A DNA stretch of 34,872 bases, taken from the NCBI RefSeq assembly GCF_001678675.1, contig NZ_LZRN01000042.1, positions 1 to 34,872 on the forward strand. Reading direction: 5' to 3'. Under the pieces are notes generated by a model. That model did no database searches. It was not told where the DNA came from and worked only from the letters and a program-made list of their open reading frames with translations. The stretch is from Gelidibacter algens (lineage in GTDB: Bacteria > Bacteroidota > Bacteroidia > Flavobacteriales > Flavobacteriaceae). Position numbers and translations under genes: made by a program. How positions within the stretch are numbered: the first letter of the stretch is position 1; every line of letters starts with the position of its first letter. Of the stretch, positions 14,668-23,445 are shown piece after piece.

Positions 14668-15139
14668 ATGAACTACGATAAACCCAACATAATCGTCCCA
14701 AGATTTAGTGAGGAGTCTGGATTCTATACCACCAAAAAACGCTCTAAAATAATGAGTAAAATCCCTGGAAAAAACACCAAACCTGAGCTCTTGTTTAGGA
14801 AAGCCTTGTGGCAGAAAAATGTACGCTATAGAATTGACAGCAAGCAATTACCTGGAAAACCGGACGTCTCCATACAAAAAATACAACCTCGCTATTTTTA
14901 TTGATGGCGAGTTTTGGCATGGCTACAATTGGAACGAACGAAAAAACAGCATCAAAAGCAATCGCGCATTTTGGATCCCTAAAATTGAACGCAATATGCA
15001 ACGTGACAGACAGGTCAATCAGCAGCTTTATGACATGGGCTTTACCGTTTTCAGGTTCTGGTCAAAGGAGATTGTGAATGACTTAGACAGGTGCCTTAAT
15101 GACATTCTTATGTTTATGGCCACGGGAGAAAACACCTGA
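14668..15139 (+). pseudogene. vsr: vsr-like mismatch endonuclease, frameshifted
   Basis: Two overlapping frames together make one very-short-patch-repair (Vsr) endonuclease of 156 residues. The first frame gives the N-terminal part with KKRSKIMSKIPGKNTKPE and the catalytic LPGKPD (Asp66, like Asp51 of E. coli Vsr). The second frame gives FIDGEFWHG (Trp83, His84, like the E. coli metal-site region), then NMQRDRQVNQQLYDMGFTVFRFW. The break is at the A6 run 14876-14881: one A fewer restores IQKYNLAIFID. Vsr nicks next to T:G mismatches arising from deaminated 5-methylcytosine, normally beside a cytosine methylase gene, but none is in the window. The break could be decay, a phase-variable run or a sequencing error. 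Confidence 0.85.
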
Positions 15140-15154
15140 TCAAACTAATTTTCA

Positions 15155-15192
15155 TAAAAAAACCCTTCCAAAAAATTGAAAGGGTTTTCTTT
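15155..15192. terminator. bidirectional terminator between vsr and the S46 peptidase gene
   Basis: AAAACCCTTCC and GAAAGGGTTTT form a stem with A-rich and T-rich flanks on both sides. It can therefore end transcripts arriving from vsr (plus) and from the peptidase gene (minus). Confidence 0.8.
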
Positions 15193-15205
15193 TAATAGAG
15201 CAAAA

Positions 15206-17326
15206 TTAACCGCGCTTCTTGCTTTTACTTTTCTTATTCTTGGTTTTTGGATGGACCAAACTCATCTCATCAATCAAATGTTTTGCACCTGCATATTTAT
15301 CGACTATGAAAAGCACGTAGCGTAAATCGACCATAATATTTCTGCTAATTTCAGGATCATAGTATATGTCACTCATCGTTCCTTCCCAAACCCGGTCAAA
15401 ATTCAATCCCACCAAATTTCCGTGGGCATCAATTGCAGGACTTCCGGAGTTGCCACCAGTAGTATGGTTGGTCCCGATAAAATTTACCGGCAATTGTCCT
15501 GAAGCGTTGGCGTATTGTCCGTAATCTTTCTCAGCATATAATTTTTTTAATTTTTCAGGAACGTCAAACTCATAATCTCCAGGCACATATTTTTCCATCA
15601 CGCCCTCTAAGTAAGTGATTGGCTCATAATACACCGCATCTCTTGGCTTATAGCCTTTTACCTTACCATAAGTAACACGCAAGGTGCCGTTGGCATCAGG
15701 AAAATAACGTCTTTCTGGCAATACCTCCATTAAAGCAGCCATGTACTGTTGTTCAAGGCTGTTAATTTGCGGATTGAGCTCTTGAAATTGAGGCTCAATA
15801 AAAGAATAAAATTCAATTATAAATGGTTTTAAGTATTGATAGGCTGCATCATTGTTTAATTTTTCAATGACTTCTTTTGAATTGCCTTCCAATATTTTCA
15901 TAGCGCCTTCCAAACTTGTAAAAGCAGTTTTGTCATAAATAGAACCATCTACCTGATCAGTATACAATGGCATCACGGCTTCAAAAACCTCTTTGTCTAC
16001 GGTGGCATTATAGTCTTTGTAAATGCCTTTCAATCGTCCTACATTGGCATCCCTTTGTTTTTCAAAAGTTTCTTCGCTATTTGCTGCAGCACCCTCAAGT
16101 TGAGAAAGATTGAAAAGTATTGGCGTAAGCTCATTGGTTCTCAAAAAGACTTCAATAAAACTACGACGCTTTACGTTAACCGCTTCTATTTCATTGTAAA
16201 GACGCTCCAATTCTGGTAAAATTTTTCCGTATTTGTTTTCTAGACCTTTCGCTTTTAACTGCTTTGTGAATTCAGATTCTTGGTCTCTCTTAATGGCGAT
16301 GGCACCACTTTTTTCAATTCCTAAATTCTCACCAATCCATTTTTTCCATGCGTTGGCAATGCGTGCTTGTTTTGAGGCATATTGAATTCTGATTTGATCA
16401 TCAGTTTTCATATAAGCATCAATCACTTTTAAAGCGGCTCCTCTTATGGCAATCGTTTTTGGGTTGATTTTTTCTACCGTTTGTGCTACGGCAACTGCAG
16501 GCAAATATTCGTCCGTAGTGCCCGGAAAACCAAAAACCATGGTAAAGTCATCTTCACTAATACCATCTAGAGATACCGGCAGAAAATGTTTTGGTTTAAA
16601 CGGAATATTATCTTTTGAATACGCTGCTGGACGGTTATTTTTATCCGCATAAATTCTGAACATTGAAAAATCGCCAGTATGACGTGGCCATACCCAGTTA
16701 TCAGTATCACTACCAAATTTCCCTATGCTTGTTGGTGGCGCACCTACCAATCTGATATCTTCATAACGTTCAGTAACGAAAAGAAAATATTGGTTGCCCT
16801 TGTAGAATGCCTTGATTTTTGTGTCTTGCCAGTCTTCTTTCTTCGTTGCTTTTTCAATCGCCGTACTGTTACTCCCTCGTTTGGATTGTTGTGCTATGTC
16901 CGTCATATCTGAAGTAACACCCTCCAAAACCTGTTTGGTAACGTCTTCTATCCTGACGATAAATTCCACATACAAACCTTCATTAGGCAATTCTTCATCA
17001 AGGCTCATGGCCCAAAAACCGTTTTTCAAGTAATCATTTTCTAAAGTAGAATGCGACTGAATTTGACCAAATCCGCAATGGTGGTTGGTTAAGATCAACC
17101 CTTTTGGCGAAATAACTTCTGTAGTACAGCCGCCGTTAAAATGCCCGATAGCATCCTTTAAACTCGAATTGTTGACATCATAAATGTCCTTAGCCGTAAG
17201 TTTACTGCCAAGACTTTGCATTTCATTTTCATTCATCCCCTGAAGCAAGGACGGAATCCACATGCCGCCTTGTTGGGCAGAAACTTGAAGGGTAATAAAA
17301 AGCACTAAAAATTTAAACAGTTTCAT
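15206..17326 (-). CDS. dpp11: S46 dipeptidyl-peptidase, DPP11 type
   Basis: A 706-residue exported serine peptidase of family S46. Its signal peptide ends near QVSAQ (17-18). The mature N-terminus is GGMWIPSLLQGMN. The triad is visible as TNHHCG (His82/83), HTGDFS (Asp219) and GGNSGSP (Ser627). Specificity in S46 depends on the residue 18 positions after the serine: Gly in DPP7 (hydrophobic P1), Arg in DPP11 (Asp/Glu P1). Here FDRVWEG gives Arg645, so this should be an acidic-residue-specific dipeptidyl-peptidase acting in the periplasm on imported peptides. The C-terminus is a lysine-rich tail (KNKKSKSKKRG), unusual for a secreted enzyme. The -7 box TATATTTG lies at 17352-17359. Confidence 0.92.
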   Translation of the reverse strand: MKLFKFLVLFITLQVSAQQGGMWIPSLLQGMNENEMQSLGSKLTAKDIYDVNNSSLKDAIGHFNGGCTTEVISPKGLILTNHHCGFGQIQSHSTLENDYLKNGFWAMSLDEELPNEGLYVEFIVRIEDVTKQVLEGVTSDMTDIAQQSKRGSNSTAIEKATKKEDWQDTKIKAFYKGNQYFLFVTERYEDIRLVGAPPTSIGKFGSDTDNWVWPRHTGDFSMFRIYADKNNRPAAYSKDNIPFKPKHFLPVSLDGISEDDFTMVFGFPGTTDEYLPAVAVAQTVEKINPKTIAIRGAALKVIDAYMKTDDQIRIQYASKQARIANAWKKWIGENLGIEKSGAIAIKRDQESEFTKQLKAKGLENKYGKILPELERLYNEIEAVNVKRRSFIEVFLRTNELTPILFNLSQLEGAAANSEETFEKQRDANVGRLKGIYKDYNATVDKEVFEAVMPLYTDQVDGSIYDKTAFTSLEGAMKILEGNSKEVIEKLNNDAAYQYLKPFIIEFYSFIEPQFQELNPQINSLEQQYMAALMEVLPERRYFPDANGTLRVTYGKVKGYKPRDAVYYEPITYLEGVMEKYVPGDYEFDVPEKLKKLYAEKDYGQYANASGQLPVNFIGTNHTTGGNSGSPAIDAHGNLVGLNFDRVWEGTMSDIYYDPEISRNIMVDLRYVLFIVDKYAGAKHLIDEMSLVHPKTKNKKSKSKKRG

Positions 17327-17351
17327 ATCTCACAATGTTTTAGAAAGAAGT

Positions 17352-17359
17352 CAAATATA
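17352..17359 (-). promoter_or_regulatory. -7 box of the DPP11 gene promoter
   Basis: TATATTTG on the minus strand is an exact TAnnTTTG match. Transcription would begin near 17345, about 18 nucleotides before the start codon. I could not place a convincing -33 element. Confidence 0.5.
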
Positions 17360-17490
17360 AGCAAGCCCTACTAAAATTAAACTATTTACTTATGAAATGT
17401 CATTCAAATAAGCGGCAAAAATTCAAACAAAAACTTGGGGAATGGTCTAAGTTTTTTACTTATATTATCATTCATAAACCAAAATAGAAA

Positions 17491-18633
17491 ATGCAACACC
17501 TTTCAAAGCTTCCCTATATGGACACTTCCATCTTTACTGTCATGAGCTCCTTGGCCCAAAAGAATCAAGCCCTCAACCTGTCACAAGGATTTCCGAATTT
17601 CAAGAGTGATCAAAAGTTGATTGATTTGGTGACCAATGCCATGAACTCTGATTACAATCAATACGCACCCATGGCAGGAAACCTAGAATTGCGGGTTGCC
17701 ATTGCCAATAAATTTGAGAAACTTTACTCTACGTCCTATAATCCCGATTCAGAAATAACCGTGACTGCTGGCGCTACACAAGCCATCTTTACCATTATTT
17801 CTGCTGTTATCAAACCTGACGACGAGGTTATTATATTCAGACCTGCTTATGATTGTTATGAGCCTGCCATAGCACTCAATGGTGGAAAAGTCATTTCTGT
17901 ACAATTGGAAGCGCCTCACTACAAAGTGGATTGGAAGGAAGTGAAAAGGAAACTATCTTCCAAAACCAAGATGGTTATTATCAACACCCCACATAACCCA
18001 AGTGGCACGGTATTCTCTGAACAGGATATGCTCAAATTACAAGAGTTGTTAGCGGGAACTGACATCATGGTATTAAGTGATGAAGTGTACGAGCATATCA
18101 TTTTTGATGGTGAGATACATCAAAGTGCTTGTTTGTTTCCTGATCTCAAATCGAGAAGTTTTATAGTGGCTTCCTTTGGAAAAACGTTTCATGTTACAGG
18201 GTGGAAAGTGGGCTATTGTTGCGCCCCGAAAGACTTGATGGAAGAATTCCGAAAAGTGCATCAGTTTAATGTGTTTAGCGTTAATCATCCTATGCAAAAA
18301 GGGTTGGCCGACTATTTACAGGAACCCAGCCACTATCGTGAACTTTCAACTTTATACCAGCGCAAGCGCGATTTATTTTTGAGCTTGATTGCAGATTCGC
18401 GCTTTAAATTTACGCCTGCGCAAGGCACCTATTTTCAGGTTTTGGACTTTTCAGATATCACCACAGAAAATGATGTTGACTTTGCAAAACGATTGACTAT
18501 TGATCATAAAATCGCATCCGTCCCACTCTCTGTCTTTAATACAGATAATTTGGATAATAAAGTACTTCGATTTTGTTTTGCAAAAACTGATGACACCTTA
18601 AAACAGGCTGCTGATATTTTAAATAAAATTTGA
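17491..18633 (+). CDS. ybdL: methionine/glutamine-type aminotransferase (YbdL family)
   Basis: A 380-residue class I/II PLP aminotransferase that follows E. coli YbdL closely throughout. Shared segments are SKLPYMDTSIFTVMSSLAQ, INLSQGFP-type NLSQGFPNF, NQYAPMAG, NTPHNPSGTV (166-175), LSDEVYEH and the PLP-lysine motif SFGKTFHVTGWKVGY (Lys231). YbdL transaminates methionine, and the wider family uses glutamine as donor. An omega-amidase gene lies 680 bases downstream (19314); this partner removes alpha-ketoglutaramate, the keto acid of glutamine. Together they suggest a methionine-salvage or glutaminase-II type step in the cytoplasm. The N-terminal ATG at 17491 fits the family start. Confidence 0.93.
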   Translation: MQHLSKLPYMDTSIFTVMSSLAQKNQALNLSQGFPNFKSDQKLIDLVTNAMNSDYNQYAPMAGNLELRVAIANKFEKLYSTSYNPDSEITVTAGATQAIFTIISAVIKPDDEVIIFRPAYDCYEPAIALNGGKVISVQLEAPHYKVDWKEVKRKLSSKTKMVIINTPHNPSGTVFSEQDMLKLQELLAGTDIMVLSDEVYEHIIFDGEIHQSACLFPDLKSRSFIVASFGKTFHVTGWKVGYCCAPKDLMEEFRKVHQFNVFSVNHPMQKGLADYLQEPSHYRELSTLYQRKRDLFLSLIADSRFKFTPAQGTYFQVLDFSDITTENDVDFAKRLTIDHKIASVPLSVFNTDNLDNKVLRFCFAKTDDTLKQAADILNKI

Positions 18634-18846
18634 GATGCTGTAGGTAAAATGTATTATGAAAACTCACTGAGGATGGTATTAAGACGATTCTCAAAGCAAA
18701 CGATGCTGCCTTCGTCTAAAAACATTGACAGCCTGAAAATCTAAAATTGACCGAAAAACCACTACTTTTATACGGTTCTAAATCGCAAGATTTTACTGGC
18801 TTTTTAAGTCGTTGTGCGATGTAGAAAAAACCCTAACTATTAAATT

Positions 18847-19314
18847 ATGAAAATCTGGATCGTGTTATTTTTTTTAAGCTTAGGAGCAATTGTTAATGCC
18901 CAAGAAGTTATTAGCAATGGAAAAGCTTATGAAGTAAGAAACAAAGCTATTTTCAAGGACGGTGTTGATATTACTGCTACACTCGAAAAAGAGGAAGAAG
19001 CTCACATCTTCAAAACTTTAAACAATCAATTAAATAAAGCTAAGGACGCTGAAGACGTCAGGAAAAAACTTGAAAAGGCTGCTAGAAAATCTGATAAAGC
19101 TTTAAAAAAGGCCGCAAAGGAATTAAAAAGCAAGCAAAAAGCGCAAGACAGATTCAATAAGGCCACAAAAAAGCTTGAGCAGAATCAGGAGAAGTATGAA
19201 AAGCTCAAAAAAAGAGGCAAACTTTCTCCTCAAGACGAGGTCAAATGGCTCAAAATGCTGGAAGATTATAAAGACGATTTAGAAAAAGCAACTCAAAAAC
19301 TACAGCGTTCATAG
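18847..19314 (+). CDS. exported coiled-coil protein, unknown
   Basis: A 155-residue protein I do not recognise. Residues 1-19 form a signal peptide (WIVLFFLSLGAIVNAQ, cut near AQ). A short segment with YEVRNKAIFKDGVDIT follows, and the remaining ~110 residues are a Lys/Glu-rich helical region with heptad character (AARKSDKALKKAAKELKSKQ and following). It is likely periplasmic. Its TAG stop shares a G with the GTG start of the omega-amidase gene, so the two are translationally coupled, although no shared function is apparent. Confidence 0.75.
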   Translation: MKIWIVLFFLSLGAIVNAQEVISNGKAYEVRNKAIFKDGVDITATLEKEEEAHIFKTLNNQLNKAKDAEDVRKKLEKAARKSDKALKKAAKELKSKQKAQDRFNKATKKLEQNQEKYEKLKKRGKLSPQDEVKWLKMLEDYKDDLEKATQKLQRS

Positions 19315-20093
19315 TGTCTGACAATTTAAATATCGCCCTTATTCAAACCGCACTTGTTTGGGAAAACCCGCAACAAAACCGCACTAATTTTTCAGAGAAA
19401 ATCGAGAACATTAAAGAACCTGTAGATCTTGTGATCCTGCCTGAAATGTTCACGTCAGGGTTTACCATGCAGCCTTCCCATGTTGCCGAAACCATGCAAG
19501 GTGAAACCATCTCTTGGTTAACATCTCTCGCCTCTAAAAAACAATTTGCCATTACCGGAAGTTTGGTCATTGAAGAAAATGGCAACTTCTATAACAGGAT
19601 GGTATTTGTTCATCCCAATGGAAAAATAGAGCATTATGACAAACGCCATAGGTTCACTCTAGCTGGTGAGCATAAAGTATATACCGCTGGCAGCAAAAAG
19701 ATTATTGTGGATTACAAAGGCTGGAAAATCTGCCCTTTGGTTTGTTATGATCTCAGATTTCCTGTATGGTCTCGGAATACGGTTGACTATGATGTTCTTA
19801 TTTATGTTGCCAATTGGCCAGCACCCCGCATCACAGCATGGGATACGTTATTGAAAGCACGCGGTATTGAAAATATGTGCTACTGTGTGGGTGTTAATAG
19901 AGTAGGAACAGATGACAACAACCATGAGTATTCAGGACATTCTGCTGTGTATGATGTATTGGGGACCAGAGTTGATACTATTCCATTTTATGAAGAAGCT
20001 ATCGAGATTATAACCCTAAAAAAAGAGCACATTTCAAATTACCGGTCGAAACTTAATTTTCTATCGGATCAGGATCAGTTTTCAATAATGTAA
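19314..20093 (+). CDS. yafV: omega-amidase, nitrilase superfamily (YafV-like)
   Basis: A 259-residue carbon-nitrogen hydrolase with the complete Glu-Lys-Cys triad: Glu44 in LPEMFTSGFTM, Lys110 in YDKRHRFTLAGEH and Cys144 in CPLVCYDLRFPVWSRN. It matches E. coli YafV along its length (for example YVANWPAPR). YafV/Nit2 enzymes hydrolyse alpha-ketoglutaramate and alpha-ketosuccinamate. The start is GTG, overlapping the preceding TAG by one base; no in-frame ATG lies near. Its 3' end overlaps the convergent Big_5 lipoprotein gene by 41 bases. Pairing with the YbdL-type aminotransferase supports glutamine-linked transamination. Confidence 0.92.
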   Translation: MSDNLNIALIQTALVWENPQQNRTNFSEKIENIKEPVDLVILPEMFTSGFTMQPSHVAETMQGETISWLTSLASKKQFAITGSLVIEENGNFYNRMVFVHPNGKIEHYDKRHRFTLAGEHKVYTAGSKKIIVDYKGWKICPLVCYDLRFPVWSRNTVDYDVLIYVANWPAPRITAWDTLLKARGIENMCYCVGVNRVGTDDNNHEYSGHSAVYDVLGTRVDTIPFYEEAIEIITLKKEHISNYRSKLNFLSDQDQFSIM

Positions 20094-21684
20094 ATACATA
20101 TACAGTATCCCAACCAGTCCTGGCCTCAACTATTTCTGAATTATAACTAATACGCTCTGGCTGAATTTTATTGAGATAATTACCAGAGTCCCATTTGCTA
20201 TTCCCATTGGTATCATAAACAACCCTTAAATAATACGTGCCTGGATTGATATGTCTAAAATCAAACAAACGCGGTTCATCTGCAAACTTCTCGTACTTCA
20301 CATTCCCCTTGTCATCGGTTAACTGTACAATTACGGGATACACAGCATCTACCAAAGTCACACGAACATCTGACAATTCAGAAAATTTCTTGGTTCTAAA
20401 TTCATAGTTCAAGGTGTCATTCACGTTGCCGAAAAAATCCGTTATGGCTTCCGGCAGTAGCTGGATTTTATAGGCATTCGCTTCGCTTTTATCAAACTTA
20501 AAACGGTAACTATTTTTAAGCGTGTCAAATTCTGTATTGAAATCAATGTTTAGAGAATCTTTATCAATAATTGTCACCTTACTGCGGTCTAATTTATCAA
20601 ACGGAACATTACCTTCAATCAAAAAATCATCATCATAGTTGATCGTACCTGTAGCTAAAGGTCTAATGCTTAAAGAATCTACTTTTAAATCTCTGAACCT
20701 ATGTTTCAAAGTATCACTAAAAGTCTTGTTTTTGACCACAAAATAGGTGGTATCCAATTCAACATTGGGTTTGTACCAATAGTAAAGCGTGTCCTTCTTG
20801 GCATCTTTTACAATTCGATGTTCCAACCCATCAGGCTTAGGTCCCAACATTTCGATAGTTGTGTTTTTGTAATCGCCTCTAAACCCAAATTCTATCTTTT
20901 GTTTGGCAACTTGTATCGGCCGCTCTATATCAAAATCAGGGACTTCCTTAAACAGTTTCAGTTCATAAAAAGAATCTGTGGGCACTGTAATTTCCTTGTC
21001 GTAGAATGCAATTTTATCAGTTTTTTGCTGATAGGTATAATTTCCGTTGTCATCTTTAAGCGCTACCAAACGGTATTTTCCAGCCTTAATATTATCAATA
21101 CTAAAAGTGCTCACACTATCTAAGGTATTGGTCACGTATTTTGGTTGAGTCTTGTAAAGTGTAGAATCTGAATATGTCGAATCTACCTCGTACAACATCA
21201 CCGCAACAAATTTTTCTGGCTCACGTTTTTCAGCATCAACAATAGCTCCTTTTACAGAAAGTGAGTCAATATAGTTTCCTGTGGAGAACACGTATTTGTA
21301 GTAGGAATAAGGATTTTCCTCATTGTTATCCACAATGCTTTGTCCAAAGTTAAAAGCATACGTGGTATTGGCCTGCAACGTATCATTAATTTTTATGGTG
21401 ATGTATTTACTGGCACTACCAAGTGGCGTCACATCAGGTTGAGGATCCATTGGAGGAGAGATAATGAGCTGTTTTTGCACATTTTTAATTTTGATATACT
21501 CGTCAAAATAGATTTTGATCTCATTGCCTTTGAAATTAGTGGTATAGTTTTCTGGCGATGCCCGAATTATTTGTGGGGCTTCTATATCTTTTTCGCCTCC
21601 TGAAGGGGTGCCCCTATTGGCACAATTAACAAGCGTTGCAAGAATTCCGATAAAAAGAAATAGTTTATAATAGGTTTTAAACAT
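20053..21684 (-). CDS. Big_5 Ig-like lipoprotein, Bacteroidota-conserved
   Basis: A 543-residue protein from the ATG at 21684 (the frame begins at 21696, but the hydrophobic leader fits the second ATG). An atypical lipobox LVNC places the lipid on Cys21. Residues ~40-135 form an SbsA-type Ig-like (Big_5) domain, with the typical PENYTTNFKGNEIKIYFDEYI and YAFNFGQSIVDNNEENP. Beta-rich repeats follow, ending with a segment resembling YLRVVYDTNGNSKWDSGNYL. Such lipoproteins are widespread in Bacteroidota, but their role is unknown. It follows comF by 53 bases and is probably co-transcribed. Its last 41 bases overlap the convergent omega-amidase gene. Confidence 0.85.
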   Translation of the reverse strand: MFKTYYKLFLFIGILATLVNCANRGTPSGGEKDIEAPQIIRASPENYTTNFKGNEIKIYFDEYIKIKNVQKQLIISPPMDPQPDVTPLGSASKYITIKINDTLQANTTYAFNFGQSIVDNNEENPYSYYKYVFSTGNYIDSLSVKGAIVDAEKREPEKFVAVMLYEVDSTYSDSTLYKTQPKYVTNTLDSVSTFSIDNIKAGKYRLVALKDDNGNYTYQQKTDKIAFYDKEITVPTDSFYELKLFKEVPDFDIERPIQVAKQKIEFGFRGDYKNTTIEMLGPKPDGLEHRIVKDAKKDTLYYWYKPNVELDTTYFVVKNKTFSDTLKHRFRDLKVDSLSIRPLATGTINYDDDFLIEGNVPFDKLDRSKVTIIDKDSLNIDFNTEFDTLKNSYRFKFDKSEANAYKIQLLPEAITDFFGNVNDTLNYEFRTKKFSELSDVRVTLVDAVYPVIVQLTDDKGNVKYEKFADEPRLFDFRHINPGTYYLRVVYDTNGNSKWDSGNYLNKIQPERISYNSEIVEARTGWDTVYVFTLLKTDPDPIEN

Positions 21685-21737
21685 CACCAAACACAAATTT
21701 TAGCAAATTAACGACATATTTAATTGAAACGGAAAAA

Positions 21738-22418
21738 TTACTCGGCAATTGCCATAGTGGCCACACTTAATGTGACACCTTCAATTTTCAACAAGGCATT
21801 TGCACAGGTTTCAAGGGTGGCACCTGTGGTAATGATATCATCAACCAAAAGAATGTGCTTTCCTTTTAAGATTTCGTAATCAGTTACCATAAATAGAGTA
21901 TCATCATTATTCCAACGCCTAATTCGGTCTTTAAAAACCTGTGTTTTGGTAGCCTTGGATTTTTGCAAAATCTCGGTATTAAAATCACAGTCCACAGCAT
22001 TTGCAATTTCCTTTCCATATTTATGGACTTGATTGTAACCACGCTGCCGTAAACGTTTGGAGTGCAAAGGTACTGGAATCACAACATCAACACTTTTGAA
22101 ACCCTCGTGATTGCGCAACTCTTCACCATGCCACTTGCCCAAAAATTCGCCAACCTCCTCATATCCTTTGTATTTCAAGTTATGGAGCAGGTGCTGTACC
22201 AATCCTTTTTTCGAAAACCATAAAAGTGAGGATGCATAGCGTAGCTGGACTCTTCCGTAGAGAATTTTAGTCACTTCGTTATGTTGAATATTCTGAAAAT
22301 CAGCCAACGGTAAGGCGTGTCTGCAATCTGTGCACACATGCTTTTCATTCTCTTCCAATTGGTTGTCACAAGACAGACAGACCTTTGGAAAAAACAAGTT
22401 TAACAAATTTTTTATCAT
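21738..22418 (-). CDS. comF: ComF family phosphoribosyltransferase-like protein
   Basis: A 226-residue ComF protein. An N-terminal four-cysteine zinc site (CLSCDNQ and CTDC) is followed by the family's VIPVPLHSKRLRQRGYNQ and the PRPP-binding loop ILLVDDIITTGATL near the C-terminus. ComF proteins are needed for DNA uptake in transformable bacteria, but are also present in many species not known to be competent. The frame runs to an ATG at 22445. However, the -7 box TAAGTTTG at 22444-22451 covers that codon, so the ATG at 22418 is the start. Confidence 0.93.
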   Translation of the reverse strand: MIKNLLNLFFPKVCLSCDNQLEENEKHVCTDCRHALPLADFQNIQHNEVTKILYGRVQLRYASSLLWFSKKGLVQHLLHNLKYKGYEEVGEFLGKWHGEELRNHEGFKSVDVVIPVPLHSKRLRQRGYNQVHKYGKEIANAVDCDFNTEILQKSKATKTQVFKDRIRRWNNDDTLFMVTDYEILKGKHILLVDDIITTGATLETCANALLKIEGVTLSVATMAIAE

Positions 22419-22443
22419 TTTATCGATTAAAAACAGCTGAAAC

Positions 22444-22451
22444 AAACTTAA
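22444..22451 (-). promoter_or_regulatory. -7 box of comF promoter
   Basis: TAAGTTTG on the minus strand is an exact TAnnTTTG box. The predicted transcript begins near 22438, about 20 nucleotides before the chosen comF start, and excludes the longer reading frame. Confidence 0.5.
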
Positions 22452-22506
22452 TATATATTTTCACTAGATTAATTAAATATTCCCTAATTCCCCTCAATAA
22501 TTACTA

Positions 22507-23388
22507 ATGATAGTTAACCCTCAATTTTTTAACTACAGACTCATTATTGGTTCATTAATTGTTACGATTGCCATTTTAGGCGTGTTTAGTTTTACGACGT
22601 ACGAAGCTGAAAAAGCACATCAACAATTCTTGGAGCAAGAGAAAAACCTGATAGAAGGTGAGTTGTCTCAAATGATTTCAAGATATGATCAGCTCATCGA
22701 TAATAGGAAGCATATATCACAGCAACTTAGTGATGCAAAGAAAAACACCAAAACTTCCCTAGAAAAACTAAGACTCCTCAAAAGTGATTTTTCTGTCTTT
22801 TGGCGTTTCAAATCTGAGCTTACCCCTAATAAGGAAAAAAATAGTTCTCTTCTCAAAACCATCGATTCCATTGCAACCCAAAACGACCGATTGGAACGTG
22901 ATAAATTTATGGCATATAATGAGCTAGATGAACAAAAGAAAGTGAACTCTTCACTATCACAAAGGATTGCGTCCCTAAACAAAAGGATTGAAGAAGGAGC
23001 GCTATTAACTGCTAACTCCTTTAATGCAAAAGCTTTTAAATCTGGCCTCAATGCTGCTCAAACCACCAAAGCGGCTCAGGCCAACCGTATTGATGTGTGC
23101 TTCACATTGGCAGAGAATGCACTGACTCAAAAAGGAATAAAAGAGATCTATATCCAAATTTTGAATCCGCTAAATAATGTTATTGCAGATAAAGGCGCGG
23201 TTAAATTTGGTGAATCTCTACTCATTTATAGTGACAAACAACTCATCAACTACAACAATGATGTCATTGATGTTTGTACCATCATTAAAGCTCAAAAAAA
23301 TGATAAACCTTTTGCAAAAGGCATTTACTACATTTCGGTTTTCCATGAGAACAGAAAACTTGGTACGACTCAAGTGGTTTTAAACTAA
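22507..23388 (+). CDS. membrane-anchored coiled-coil protein, unknown
   Basis: A 293-residue protein that I do not recognise by function. One N-terminal membrane segment (about 12-30) is followed by a long coiled coil (about 32-165, Lys/Glu/Gln-rich with repeated Leu spacing). A C-terminal beta-rich domain (about 190-293) contains NRIDVCFTLAENALTQKGIKEIYIQILNP. The topology suggests a single-pass inner-membrane protein with a large periplasmic part. It sits directly upstream of glyS but is separated from it by a terminator-like hairpin (23410-23445). Confidence 0.78.
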   Translation: MIVNPQFFNYRLIIGSLIVTIAILGVFSFTTYEAEKAHQQFLEQEKNLIEGELSQMISRYDQLIDNRKHISQQLSDAKKNTKTSLEKLRLLKSDFSVFWRFKSELTPNKEKNSSLLKTIDSIATQNDRLERDKFMAYNELDEQKKVNSSLSQRIASLNKRIEEGALLTANSFNAKAFKSGLNAAQTTKAAQANRIDVCFTLAENALTQKGIKEIYIQILNPLNNVIADKGAVKFGESLLIYSDKQLINYNNDVIDVCTIIKAQKNDKPFAKGIYYISVFHENRKLGTTQVVLN

Positions 23389-23409
23389 ATCCTTAAAATA
23401 TATTTATGT

Positions 23410-23445
23410 AAACCGTTCCTTTAATTGGTACGGTTTTCTATTTTT
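23410..23445 (+). terminator. terminator hairpin overlapping the glyS promoter
   Basis: AAACCGT (23410-23416) and ACGGTTT (23430-23436) pair around 13 bases and are followed by TCTATTTTT. This is an intrinsic-terminator shape for the upstream gene. The T-rich tail is also part of the glyS -7 box. Confidence 0.7.

Noticed and set aside
18634-18846. Possible gene remnant or small RNA between the aminotransferase and the coiled-coil gene
   Set aside because: Only weak long-loop pairings (AGACGA/TCGTCT, ATCGCA/TGCGAT) and a poor -7-like box (TACTTTTA) were found.
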